Source: an uncultured Collinsella sp.
GTDB taxonomy: Bacteria > Actinomycetota > Coriobacteriia > Coriobacteriales > Coriobacteriaceae
Direction: 5' to 3'
Assembly: GCA_902470925.1 (NCBI GenBank)
Contig: CABRIF010000010.1
Span: forward strand, 1 to 37,384
DNA: 37,384 bases
The notes under the pieces were generated by a model. It made no database searches. It was given only the letters and a program-made list of their open reading frames with translations, and was not told the DNA's origin. Within the stretch, counting starts at the first letter, position 1, and every line of letters starts with the position of its first letter. Below are positions 17,461 to 24,955 of the stretch, piece by piece. The position numbers were made by a program, and so were the translations under genes.

Positions 17461-18325
17461 GACCATTTTTATCGAAAGCCCCTGTCGGCTTTCGTACAAA
17501 AGCGGTTATATGGTTGTGCGCAAGGAGGATGATGTGGCGAAGATCCATCTATCGGAGATTTCGTCCATCATGCTCCAAACGATGCGGGTGTATATCAGCG
17601 CCTATCTGATGACAGAGTTGGCAAAGAGCAAGATTTCTCTCGTCTACTCCGATGAGAAATGCAATCCCATTGGGCAGGCGCTGCCGCTCTACGGCGCGCA
17701 CAATGTGAGCAAGCGGATCCAGGAGCAGCTTGCTTGGGGCGAGCCAATCAAAAAACGCGTGTGGCAACGTGTGGTGAGGGAGAAGATCCGTCAGCAGGCG
17801 GCGCTTCTTGCCGATCGCGATCTTCCAGAGGCTCGAGTACTCAAGGCCGCCGTCGATGAGGTGAGGTCTGGGGATACGACCAATCGGGAGGCTCATGCCG
17901 CGCGCGTGTACTTTCAATCGCTGTTTGGTCAAGGGTTTTCGCGCGATGCCAGCTGCCCTGCGAACGATGCCTTGAACTACGGCTATGCCGTACTGCTGTC
18001 CGCCGTCAACCGAGAGGTTGTTTCCCGTGGGTATCTGACGCAGTGCGGCATTTGCCATCACAGCGAGTACAACGAGTTCAACCTTGCCTGCGACCTGATG
18101 GAACCTTTCAGGCCGGTGGTTGACCGGATGGTCGATGAGTGGATTGGAGCCGAGTTTGATTCAGGGGCCCGCCGCATGCTCGGCGATCTTATGAACACAA
18201 CGGTTGGGTATCGGGGCGGCGCGTACAAGCTCGGATCTGTGGTGTCACTGTTTGTCCAGGATTGCATCAACGCCCTGAATAAAAAGATCGGCGTTGACGA
18301 GATCCAGGGTTTTGATGCGGCATGA
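17450..18325 (+). CDS. cas1: CRISPR integrase Cas1 (type II-A)
   Basis: A 291-residue metal-dependent integrase that inserts new spacers together with Cas2. It follows the type II Cas1 pattern: N terminus GFRTIFIESPCRLSYKSGY, HLSEISSIML, NREAHAARVYFQSLFG with Glu147, GICHHSEYNEFNLACDLMEPFRP with His203 and Glu218 as the other metal ligands. The start is the rare TTG at 17450, which puts MGFRT where homologues have MGWRT and has GAGAGGA 9 nt upstream; it overlaps the end of cas9. The 3' end overlaps cas2 (ATGA). The gene order cas9-cas1-cas2-csn2 is diagnostic for subtype II-A. Confidence 0.95.
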   Translation: MGFRTIFIESPCRLSYKSGYMVVRKEDDVAKIHLSEISSIMLQTMRVYISAYLMTELAKSKISLVYSDEKCNPIGQALPLYGAHNVSKRIQEQLAWGEPIKKRVWQRVVREKIRQQAALLADRDLPEARVLKAAVDEVRSGDTTNREAHAARVYFQSLFGQGFSRDASCPANDALNYGYAVLLSAVNREVVSRGYLTQCGICHHSEYNEFNLACDLMEPFRPVVDRMVDEWIGAEFDSGARRMLGDLMNTTVGYRGGAYKLGSVVSLFVQDCINALNKKIGVDEIQGFDAA

Positions 18326-18657
18326 GCTCAAGGGGCCGGGTGAGGTACATGAGGCTGTTGGTGTTCTTCGACCTGCCGGTAACTACTGCGATTCAGAGAA
18401 AGAGATACGCACAGTTCAGAAAGTACCTGGTAAAAGACGGATTTCTTATGGTCCAGCAGTCGGTGTATTCAAAGCTGGTCATAAACGAGGCGGCAGCCTC
18501 GGGAGCGGTGTCTCGCATGAGGATGCATCGGCCTCCGGAGGGTCTTGTTCAGGTGCTCAAGGTGACTGAAAAGCAGTATGCCACGATGAGCTATATCACG
18601 GGAAGCGAGGCGGTGCGCGATGAGGTGGATACCATGGAGGAGTTTTTAGTGCTATGA
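18322..18657 (+). CDS. cas2: CRISPR-associated protein Cas2 (type II-A)
   Basis: A 111-residue ferredoxin-fold partner of Cas1 that forms the core of the spacer-acquisition complex. RYMRLLVFFDLPVTT holds the conserved aspartate (Asp17), followed by FRKYLVKDGFLMVQQSVYSKL and VLKVTEKQYATM, as in streptococcal Cas2. ATG 18322 overlaps the cas1 stop by 4 bp; the ATG at residue 10 is a less likely start because homologues share the preceding R-Y. Its 3' end overlaps csn2 by 4 bp. Confidence 0.95.
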   Translation: MSSRGRVRYMRLLVFFDLPVTTAIQRKRYAQFRKYLVKDGFLMVQQSVYSKLVINEAAASGAVSRMRMHRPPEGLVQVLKVTEKQYATMSYITGSEAVRDEVDTMEEFLVL

Positions 18658-19337
18658 GACTGGCGTTTTCCGGTGCAGATGGCCCGATCGAGGTTACTAG
18701 GGGGCGCGTCCGCACCGTTGAGATGGAAAATCCCCATTTGTTTACACGCGTGTGCCGCTCATTCATTGCGGGCGGAGACGTTGACGCGTTCGAACCATTC
18801 TCCCTGTGGGACGGTGATGGAAGCGAGCTGGCTCCCGCCAAAGCGTTGCTTGTGGTGACCGATCCTTTGCGACTTCCATGGGACAGTGCGGATTTGGGCG
18901 GGAAGTTGCCTGCAGTGATGGAGTCGCTTCTATTTGAGGATGAAGATGCCCGGAGTGCGTTTGAGAGCTATGGCAGGCAGTTGGCGGCGTTTGCGTTCCG
19001 TTTGACGCATCAGGTGGAATGCGACTACCGATTCAACGTAGAATGGGATGTGCGCCGATACCTAAAAGCATTTGGTTTCGCCGCTAACCGAGGTGAAGGC
19101 CTCCCGTACATTGAGATGCTGAATACGTTTCTTGATTTCGCTTCCGATATGCAGCTCAAGAAGGTGCTCGTGTTCGTGAACCTTAAAACTTTTTTGAGCG
19201 AAAACGAGTTCGAACAGTTCCTCGATAGAGTGTTTTTTCACGAATTTGCAGTCTTGCTCCTGGAGAGCAAGGCATGCGCGATAGATTATGAATATGAGGA
19301 TAAGACGGTGATCGACCAGCACTTTCTTGAGATTTAA
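18654..19337 (+). CDS. csn2: CRISPR-associated protein Csn2
   Basis: 227 residues, the length of the short Csn2 form. Csn2 forms a tetrameric ring that slides on DNA ends and is required for spacer acquisition in subtype II-A. The N terminus MRLAFSGADGPIEVTRGRVR, the ALLVVTDPLRLPWDS segment and the C-terminal block KKVLVFVNLKTFLSENEFEQ … AVLLLESKA match the pattern of streptococcal Csn2 (LLIFINSGAFLTKDE…TVLFLEP). Sequence identity looks low. The ATG overlaps the cas2 stop (ATGA). The CRISPR leader begins directly after its stop. Confidence 0.88.
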   Translation: MRLAFSGADGPIEVTRGRVRTVEMENPHLFTRVCRSFIAGGDVDAFEPFSLWDGDGSELAPAKALLVVTDPLRLPWDSADLGGKLPAVMESLLFEDEDARSAFESYGRQLAAFAFRLTHQVECDYRFNVEWDVRRYLKAFGFAANRGEGLPYIEMLNTFLDFASDMQLKKVLVFVNLKTFLSENEFEQFLDRVFFHEFAVLLLESKACAIDYEYEDKTVIDQHFLEI

Positions 19338-19392
19338 CGACACATTTTGTCAGGGCGAACGTCCTCTTAGCAGGGAGGAATTTGCTCCAATG
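19338..19392 (+). promoter_or_regulatory. CRISPR leader
   Basis: Only 55 bp separate the csn2 stop from the first repeat. This is the leader end because the degenerate repeat is at the other end of the array. TTGTCA (19347-19352) could be a -35 but no -10 follows at 16-18 bp, so the array promoter is unclear. Confidence 0.6.
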
Positions 19393-20613
19393 GTTTTGGA
19401 GCAGTGTCGTTCTGACTGGTAATCCAACCGCAGCAGATACCTGGGATTGACTGGTGAGTTTTGGAGCAGTGTCGTTCTGACTGGTAATCCAACCCGCACT
19501 TGAACACGTCTTGCGCCTCCATGGTTTTGGAGCAGTGTCGTTCTGACTGGTAATCCAACGCCATCAACTACGGAAACACGACGTTCGTGTTTTGGAGCAG
19601 TGTCGTTCTGACTGGTAATCCAACCTTCACCTCGGCCAGGCACGTGCAGGTGGTGTTTTGGAGCAGTGTCGTTCTGACTGGTAATCCAACCGCGAGGCGA
19701 AGAAGGAGGTCAAACATGATGTTTTGGAGCAGTGTCGTTCTGACTGGTAATCCAACTCACCGGTGGAGCTGTTGGACGGCTGGCGGTGTTTTGGAGCAGT
19801 GTCGTTCTGACTGGTAATCCAACGTACTCACCTCCTTCTTGTCGTTTTTCGCCGTTTTGGAGCAGTGTCGTTCTGACTGGTAATCCAACCCGCAGGAGCA
19901 CACGTCTTTACGCAGTAAAGTTTTGGAGCAGTGTCGTTCTGACTGGTAATCCAACCCGCCGTTGAGGTCGCCCCACTCGCGCAGGGTTTTGGAGCAGTGT
20001 CGTTCTGACTGGTAATCCAACTAGCTACCCCAACACGTCGCAGACGGCTCAGTTTTGGAGCAGTGTCGTTCTGACTGGTAATCCAACCGTGCGCCATCAC
20101 GACCGAGCGGGCCGCCGTTTTGGAGCAGTGTCGTTCTGACTGGTAATCCAACCAAGAGTTCCGCTTTGGGCTTTTTACCTGCGTTTTGGAGCAGTGTCGT
20201 TCTGACTGGTAATCCAACATGGGGCGCGCCCGCTACTTCACGGGGCGCGTTTTGGAGCAGTGTCGTTCTGACTGGTAATCCAACGCGCGTGAGGGCCAAC
20301 ACGCTCGAGGGCTAGTTTTGGAGCAGTGTCGTTCTGACTGGTAATCCAACGAGGTCGGCTACTACAACGACCAGTTCATGTTTTGGAGCAGTGTCGTTCT
20401 GACTGGTAATCCAACCGGCCCGGGGTGAAGCCCCCGGCTTGCTGGGTTTTGGAGCAGTGTCGTTCTGACTGGTAATCCAACCTACTTCGAGCCTGAGTAC
20501 CGGGCGCTGTAGTTTTGGAGCAGTGTCGTTCTGACTGGTAATCCAACTTGAGGGAGAGCGTGGAGAGCTTGTCGCGCGTTTTGGAGCAGTGTCGTCCTGA
20601 CTGGTAATTCAGC
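19393..20613 (+). CRISPR. Type II-A CRISPR array, 19 repeats and 18 spacers
   Basis: The 36-bp repeat starts GTTTTGGAGCAGTGTCG and ends ACTGGTAATCCAAC. Repeats start at 19393, 19458, 19524, 19589, 19655, 19721, 19788, 19854, 19920, 19986, 20052, 20117, 20183, 20249, 20315, 20380, 20446, 20512 and 20578. Spacers are 29-31 bp, mostly 30. The first 18 repeats are identical as read; the last differs at three positions (T19C, C32T, A35G), marking the leader-distal end. Orientation is + strand, consistent with the GTTTT start pairing to the tracrRNA. Spacers are GC-rich and many could be coding fragments of high-GC phages. I saw no match of a spacer to the rest of this window, but could not search exhaustively. 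Confidence 0.98.
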
Positions 20614-20799
20614 CCCGGGAGCGCGCAGCAGGTACGGCGGGAGCTGCATCGACCCATACGCCTTCAAGGACTACGGCGGTTATGCCTATGAGCTGATGAG
20701 CATGGGCCTGGAGACGCTGTACCGCTTGCCGGGCGATATCTCAGGGACCCCGGGACGCTAAAATGGGTGCTGGAGATGGTCGAGAGGTTCGGAGGGTGA
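20614..20799 (+). pseudogene. Frameshifted C-terminal fragment of a phage head protein (probable)
   Basis: Directly after the last repeat, one frame reads DPYAFKDYGGYAYELMSMGL and on to ETLYRLPGD. A shift of frame near 20730-20737 continues it as YLRDPGTLKWVLEMVERFGG to a TGA at 20797. The pattern (Y-x-E-L-M-S-M-G-L-E-x-L-Y, then D-P) resembles the C terminus of phage minor head/Mu F-like proteins. The 5' part is missing, cut where the CRISPR array ends. The family call is from memory of the pattern and is tentative; that the gene is broken is clear. Confidence 0.5.
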
Positions 20800-20800
20800 T

Positions 20801-21076
20801 ATGAGGCCGGGAGACCACGCCGTTTACGAGATAGGCCCCGAGGGGTCGCGGGTCCGCTGCTTCATGTGCACGGCGGACGCCCGCAGGGCGGGCATGTCGG
20901 CGCTCGAGCGGGAGGCCGACAAGGTCGTTGACGACGGGTTCAGCAGGCCCGAGCACATGGACCCGGCGAACAGGACCGACCCCTACAGGGAGATAGAGAA
21001 AATACTCGCCGAGCGCTACGGGAGCGCCCGCATGGTGGAGGCGCACTACGACTGGCGTCCCGGCGTGCGCTACTGA
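20801..21076 (+). CDS. Small uncharacterised protein in phage remnant
   Basis: 91 residues, starting MRPGDHAVYEIGPEGSRVRC and ending HYDWRPGVRY. The start is supported by GGAGGG 4 nt before the ATG and by its position 1 bp after the end of the broken head gene, the close packing expected in a phage late operon. It is hydrophilic, with CFMC near residue 20 and no recognisable domain. A clear terminator follows 30 bp downstream. I do not recognise a family. The frame is intact, so it may still be expressed. Confidence 0.6.
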   Translation: MRPGDHAVYEIGPEGSRVRCFMCTADARRAGMSALEREADKVVDDGFSRPEHMDPANRTDPYREIEKILAERYGSARMVEAHYDWRPGVRY

Positions 21077-21106
21077 TCCCTGACAAAAGCATAGAAGCAG
21101 GTCGGA

Positions 21107-21136
21107 GAGGGCCCCGCTCGCGCGGGGCCCTCTTTT
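21107..21136 (+). terminator. Rho-independent terminator
   Basis: An 11-bp GC stem (21107-21117 with 21122-21132), TCGC loop and TTTT tail. It closes the transcript of the small phage-remnant gene. Confidence 0.85.
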
Positions 21137-21237
21137 GCGCCGCGCGACGGCGGCCGGACAATCCTGCCAGCAAATTCACCCCGGGCCGACCGGAACCGGG
21201 GACGCGCCGGTTCACCAAGGGCGTTCAGGGAGGCGCA

Positions 21238-21381
21238 GTGAGCAGGATCGCAGAGGTGCTGGAGGCCGCCGGGCTCGGGCAGGACGTCGCCGGGCTCGGG
21301 CGCGCGAGAGGTTCCGCGCCGAGTTCGACGCCGCCGTCGGAGGGCGGTCTTGTCGCATCGGACGCCTGCGGCTGTTTTTAG
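21238..21381 (+). pseudogene. Possible truncated phage scaffold-like gene
   Basis: A GTG with GGGAGG 4 nt upstream opens MSRIAEVLEAAGLGQDVAG and on to LGRARGSAPS, stopping after 47 codons. The first ~20 residues look like a genuine helical N terminus of a phage structural protein, then the frame turns to low-complexity sequence. An alternative frame (ERFRAEFDAAVGG) looks more natural downstream, suggesting an internal deletion. Position after the head gene and terminator fits a scaffold gene. Speculative. Confidence 0.3.
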
Positions 21382-21644
21382 ATTGAGGGCTGTGGCTGTC
21401 TTCGGACGGGGGCCGCGGTAAGCATGCTGTCCGTTCGCTTGGCAAGGGCTTAGCACTTGGTCTGTCTCGAAAAGCGGGACTCGTGATCTGGCTGTCCGCG
21501 GGAATGCGGGCCCACATATCAGGTATTTGGAGAGGCCTGCGGAGAGGTTCGGCCTTGTGCCACGATTGTCCGTTGGAACGATGGCTTGTGCTCAGTTGTT
21601 GGCAGCGGCCTGGGTCCGTGTGTTGGCCACCTTTGAGAACGCAG
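21382..21644. other. Intergenic sequence between phage remnant and repeat element
   Basis: 263 bp with no supported gene, RNA or terminator. It joins the phage remnant to the right copy of repeat family A. Confidence 0.5.
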
Positions 21645-22165
21645 GGTCACGTGTCCCTGCCGTCCGCAAGAATGCGGGTTCGCGTTTTGGCCGTCTGGGG
21701 ATCCCGGGTTCGGCTTTCGTCCATTCAGGCGTGAAAATCGGCCCCGGATGGCCAAAAGCCGAACCCGGAACGCGTCGATGGACAAAACCCGAACCCGGAT
21801 TATGTCGACGGCCGAAACCCGCACCCGGGACGCCCCAAATGGACGGAGCCCGCAACCGGGATGCATCGATGGATGAAATCCGAGCCCAGGAACGATTCGA
21901 TGTCAGAATCCTGGACCACGCGCGCCCGCCTATGGCCGAAATCAGCACCCGGAACGCGTCGATGGACAAAACCCGAACCCGGAAGATGGGTGACGGAAGA
22001 AGCCCGAACCCGAAACGCTCCGAAGCCCTGCCTAGCAGCTCGTCGATGTCGGGACTCAAGCCCGGATGCCCATCGATGCTCGAAGTCCGAACCCGGAACG
22101 CGCCGACGGCCGAAACCCGAACCCGGAGTGCGTTGACGGCAGGGGTCCGAATCTGGATGCCCGCC
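21645..22165. repeat. Repeat element family A, right copy: conserved head plus 30-bp-period array
   Basis: Same orientation as the copy at 12349. The head (21645-21772) is nearly identical, including the 14-bp stem 21704-21717 with 21755-21768. The tail has degenerate 30-bp units beginning CCGAACCCGG at about 21759, 21789, 21819 and 21849, then less regular ones to about 22165. Tails of the two copies differ in unit order and sequence while the heads are conserved. Long open frames on both strands here are by-products of the period. Confidence 0.85.
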
Positions 22166-22386
22166 AAGAGACCTGAGTTGAACGTCCATTCCCGCCCGTG
22201 CTGACCCGTCAACTGGCTCAGCCCGCCGGCGCGCGGACGTCCTCCGCGAGCAGATGTTGCCGCCGGTGATGCGAGACGCGCGAGCATGTGGAGCCAGCGG
22301 TCTTCCGGCTTGCTGCGCCGAGCCGAATGCGCATGCCGCGCCGCCGATCGCCTTCAGCGTGCCGCATCATCTGTCCGTGTGAACAG
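22166..22386. other. Intergenic sequence, no feature seen
   Basis: About 220 bp of GC-rich sequence between the right repeat element and the trxA terminator. No gene supported. Confidence 0.5.
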
Positions 22387-22420
22387 AAAAACGGCCGCGC
22401 GGGGAGATGAGCGCGGCCGT
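22387..22420 (-). terminator. Terminator of trxA
   Basis: A perfect 10-bp stem (ACGGCCGCGC at 22391-22400 with 22411-22420), 10-nt loop and a TTTT tail on the minus strand, 47 bp after the trxA stop. Confidence 0.85.
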
Positions 22421-22466
22421 CCAGGGAAGGCGGATATGATGTTGCGCTTCGAAGCGCGAGGGCACC

Positions 22467-22787
22467 TTACAGGTTGTCCTCGATCTGCTTGAGCAGGACC
22501 GGCTTGGGGGAGGCCCCCACGATGCGGTCGACCTCCTGGCCGCCCTTGAGCAGCACGAGCGTGGGGATGGACATGACGCCGTAGGTCATGGCGAGGTCCT
22601 GGTTCTCGTCCACGTTGCACTTGACAACGGCCAGGCGACCCTCGAGCTCTCCGGCGATCTCGTCCACAACGGGCGCCAGCGCACGGCACGGGCCACACCA
22701 CGGTGCCCAGAAGTCGATGAGGACGGGCAGGTCGTTGTCGAGGACGGACTGGATGTTGTCGGGCGTGACTTCGGTGATGGTAGCCAT
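22467..22787 (-). CDS. trxA: Thioredoxin
   Basis: A 106-residue cytoplasmic thioredoxin that reduces disulfides in ribonucleotide reductase and other proteins and is itself reduced by thioredoxin reductase. The redox motif is FWAPWCGPCRALAP (Cys31, Cys34 by count), followed by KCNVDENQDLAMTYGVMSIPTLVLLKGG with the conserved cis-Pro. Length is typical. AGGAG lies about 7 nt upstream of the ATG on the minus strand. It is monocistronic with its own terminator. It bounds the CRISPR island on the right and is probably core genome. Confidence 0.96.
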   Translation of the reverse strand: MATITEVTPDNIQSVLDNDLPVLIDFWAPWCGPCRALAPVVDEIAGELEGRLAVVKCNVDENQDLAMTYGVMSIPTLVLLKGGQEVDRIVGASPKPVLLKQIEDNL

Positions 22788-23128
22788 AGTGCGCTCCTAT
22801 ATAAGATGTCCTGCGTATGCAGGGAACTATCGGGTCGAGACGCTTATACCCAGGAGGGCCGCTGCGTTGCATGCGCGCCGCGGTGCGTGAAGACGCGGTG
22901 AACGCGCAGGCGAGGACGGGTGGAACGTGCGGACGAGGGCCGGCGTGGCGCACAGGCGTGGCACGCGGACGAGGGCCGGCGCAGCGTGCGGGCGGAGCGC
23001 CGGCGCAATCCGCCGCGAGATCGGACGCGCCGCGAATGGCCGGCGCGAGCCGCCGTGAGACCGGAGGCGCTGCGAAGGGCAGCCGCGCGGTAGAATGGGG
23101 ACACACTTCGGGCTGAGATGAGGTTGGC
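22788..23128. other. Divergent intergenic region, 341 bp
   Basis: Separates trxA (minus) from the next + gene. Near trxA the sequence is AT-richer (TATATAAG), a likely promoter zone. The rest is GC-rich with loosely repeated GGCGCGAGCCGCC-like stretches. No gene supported. Confidence 0.4.
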
Positions 23129-23716
23129 ATGGCGGTTTCTGCAACCGAGAAAAAAGAGGCGCTCGCGGCGGCGGCTAATGAGGAGCTGGCGAGCCTGCAG
23201 GCGCGCGGCGTGCGCATCGCGGGCAATGCGTTTTCGCCAATCGTGCTGGTGAAAGGCGAGTTGAACGCGACCGAGCGGGACGGCGGGGAGCTGCTGTCGG
23301 AGGCCGACGGCCGCGCGCTGCGCTCGGCGCTGTCGGCTATCGGATGGGAGCCCGAAGATTTTTGCGCGCTGGCGGCAGTACATGGGCCGGGAGACCCCGG
23401 TGTCGTCGATGCGCCTGAGCCGGGGTCGCCCGTGTCGTGCGAACTGTTCCGCGAGGCGCTCGAGGCCCTCGACCCCGAAGCGGTTGTCCTGCTGGACGAG
23501 ACAGCAGCCGATCTCATGCGCGAAACCTACGCCGACGCGCTGTCGCTCATCGAGGATTTCGACACAGCCATGCTGAAGCCCGGGCTGGTGGCTCACGTGC
23601 TGGGCCGTCGCACGCTCGCGCTCGGCGGATTCGAGGCGGCGCTGGCCGATGTCCGCAGCAAGCAGCAGGTCTGGGCATATCTCAAGCAGCTTCCACCGCT
23701 GGGCGCTCCGTACTAG
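23129..23716 (+). CDS. Uncharacterised protein with uracil-DNA-glycosylase-like layout
   Basis: 195 residues, intact, ATG preceded by GATGAGG. Parts recall the UDG superfamily: SPIVLVKGELNATERDGGEL followed by a helix containing DGRALRSALSAIGW, then LEALDPEAVVLLDETAADLM, which resemble the strand-helix units (phage-type P.PG..E…G..L…L) of family 4/5 enzymes. However, the catalytic acid/His motifs (GEAPG, HPS) and iron-sulfur cysteines are missing. It may be a degenerate or regulatory UDG-fold protein. No helpful operon context: 177 bp upstream of the nad promoter region. Function unknown; the fold suggestion is weak. Confidence 0.6.
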   Translation: MAVSATEKKEALAAAANEELASLQARGVRIAGNAFSPIVLVKGELNATERDGGELLSEADGRALRSALSAIGWEPEDFCALAAVHGPGDPGVVDAPEPGSPVSCELFREALEALDPEAVVLLDETAADLMRETYADALSLIEDFDTAMLKPGLVAHVLGRRTLALGGFEAALADVRSKQQVWAYLKQLPPLGAPY

Positions 23717-23834
23717 GGCCGCGGGCGGCGGAGCGGGCCGCGTGCGCGCCATATCGCCCACGCGCCGTTGTCCGCCGCGCGTGCAGCCCCGGCACTCCTG
23801 CCCTCTTCGCGTGTGAAACGTGAGCATTTACATC

Positions 23835-23879
23835 TGTCTTGTCAGTTGTCTTGTCATCAACAAGGCGGAGTGCCATACT
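23835..23879 (+). promoter_or_regulatory. nadABC promoter with tandem NiaR-type operator
   Basis: TGTCTTGTCA occurs twice (23835-23844 and 23847-23856), 12 bp apart. It resembles the TGTCTTGACA core that I recall for NiaR operators. The second copy contains the -35 TTGTCA (23851-23856), and CATACT (23874-23879) lies exactly 17 bp on. Repressor bound here would block RNA polymerase. The niaR gene is at the end of the same cluster. Confidence 0.65.
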
Positions 23880-23917
23880 GTCCCGCAATGTGAGTGAACC
23901 TGCTGAGAGGGGTCGGG

Positions 23918-24907
23918 ATGGCACGAGCGGAGACGGCCGAGACGCGGCGAGAAGGGCTGCAGCATGCCGGGCTGCCGGATGATTTCGAGGCGCTTCGGGC
24001 TCGCGTCGCCGAGCTCAAGGCCGCGCGCGATGCGGTGATCTTGGCCCATTACTACGTGGCGCCCGAGGTCCAGGCCATCGCCGATTACGTGGGAGATTCC
24101 TTCTACCTCGCCAAACTTGCCGTGGAGCTGCCGCAGCAGACCATCGTGCTGGCGGGTGTTGAATTCATGGGTGAGAGCGCCAAGCTGCTCAACCCGTCCA
24201 AAACGGTGCTGCTACCTGAGCCGGCGGCCGATTGCCCCATGGCCCATATGGTGCAGCGCCGCACGGTGGAGGCCGCGCGCGAGCGCTACGGCGACGACCT
24301 TGCGGTGGTGTGCTACGTCAACTCCACCGTGGAGATCAAAAGCTGGAGCGACGTGTGCGTGACATCCTCGAACGCCGTCAAGATCGTGGCCGGGCTGCCG
24401 CAGCATCACATCCTGTTCATCCCAGATCGCAACCTCGGCCGCTTTGTGGCCGAGCAGGTGCCCAGCAAGCACATCATCCTCAACCAGGGGTACTGCCCGC
24501 GGCATGAGGCCATCAGCCTGCAGGAGCTCATCGACCTGGAAGAGGAGCATCCCGAAGCCCTGGTGCTGGCCCACCCGGAGTGCACCGAGGAGGTGCTGGC
24601 CGAGGCGGACTACATCGGCTCCACGGCGGGCATCATCGCGTACGCGGAGCAAAGCGAGGCGCGTGAGTTCATCATCGCCACGGTGCGTGGCGTGCGCTAT
24701 GAGCTGGAGCGGCGCTGCCAGGGGGCGCACAAGTCGTTCTACTTCACCAAGACGCCCCCCACCTGCATCAACATGGACCAAGTGACGCTGGAGAAGGTGG
24801 CGCGCTGCCTGGTGGGCGGCACGGGTGAGGTGGAGATGCCGCCGGCGGCGCTTGCCGAGCCCGCGAAGGCGACGCTCGACCGCATGCTGGAGGCTGCCGC
24901 ACGGTAG
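23918..24907 (+). CDS. nadA: Quinolinate synthase NadA
   Basis: A 329-residue [4Fe-4S] enzyme that condenses iminoaspartate with dihydroxyacetone phosphate to quinolinate in de novo NAD synthesis. Cluster cysteines are Cys106 (PAADCPMAHM), Cys193 (NQGYCPRHE) and Cys283 (TPPTCINM), with the family spacing. ILAHYYVAPEVQAIADYVGDS near the N terminus and GSTAGIIAYAE are further signatures. ATG 23918 is chosen (GAGAGG 7 nt upstream) over GTG 23894. nadB follows after 48 bp and nadC overlaps nadB, so nadABC is one operon. Expression is probably repressed by nicotinate via the operator at 23835. Confidence 0.96.
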   Translation: MARAETAETRREGLQHAGLPDDFEALRARVAELKAARDAVILAHYYVAPEVQAIADYVGDSFYLAKLAVELPQQTIVLAGVEFMGESAKLLNPSKTVLLPEPAADCPMAHMVQRRTVEAARERYGDDLAVVCYVNSTVEIKSWSDVCVTSSNAVKIVAGLPQHHILFIPDRNLGRFVAEQVPSKHIILNQGYCPRHEAISLQELIDLEEEHPEALVLAHPECTEEVLAEADYIGSTAGIIAYAEQSEAREFIIATVRGVRYELERRCQGAHKSFYFTKTPPTCINMDQVTLEKVARCLVGGTGEVEMPPAALAEPAKATLDRMLEAAAR

Positions 24908-24955
24908 CGAAGGAGGCGCGCGGTGCCGCACGCGTGATCGAGAAGGGGAGACACG

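Noticed and set aside
19350..20667. Minus-strand frames across the CRISPR array giving repeated DYQSERHCSKT peptides
   Set aside because: Simple translation of the repeat; spacers interrupt it irregularly and there is no start site.
21527..22287. Open frames of 225 (+) and 231 (-) codons in the right 30-bp array
   Set aside because: Both strands are open because the 30-bp period preserves frame. No ribosome sites, and unit lengths drift out of frame.
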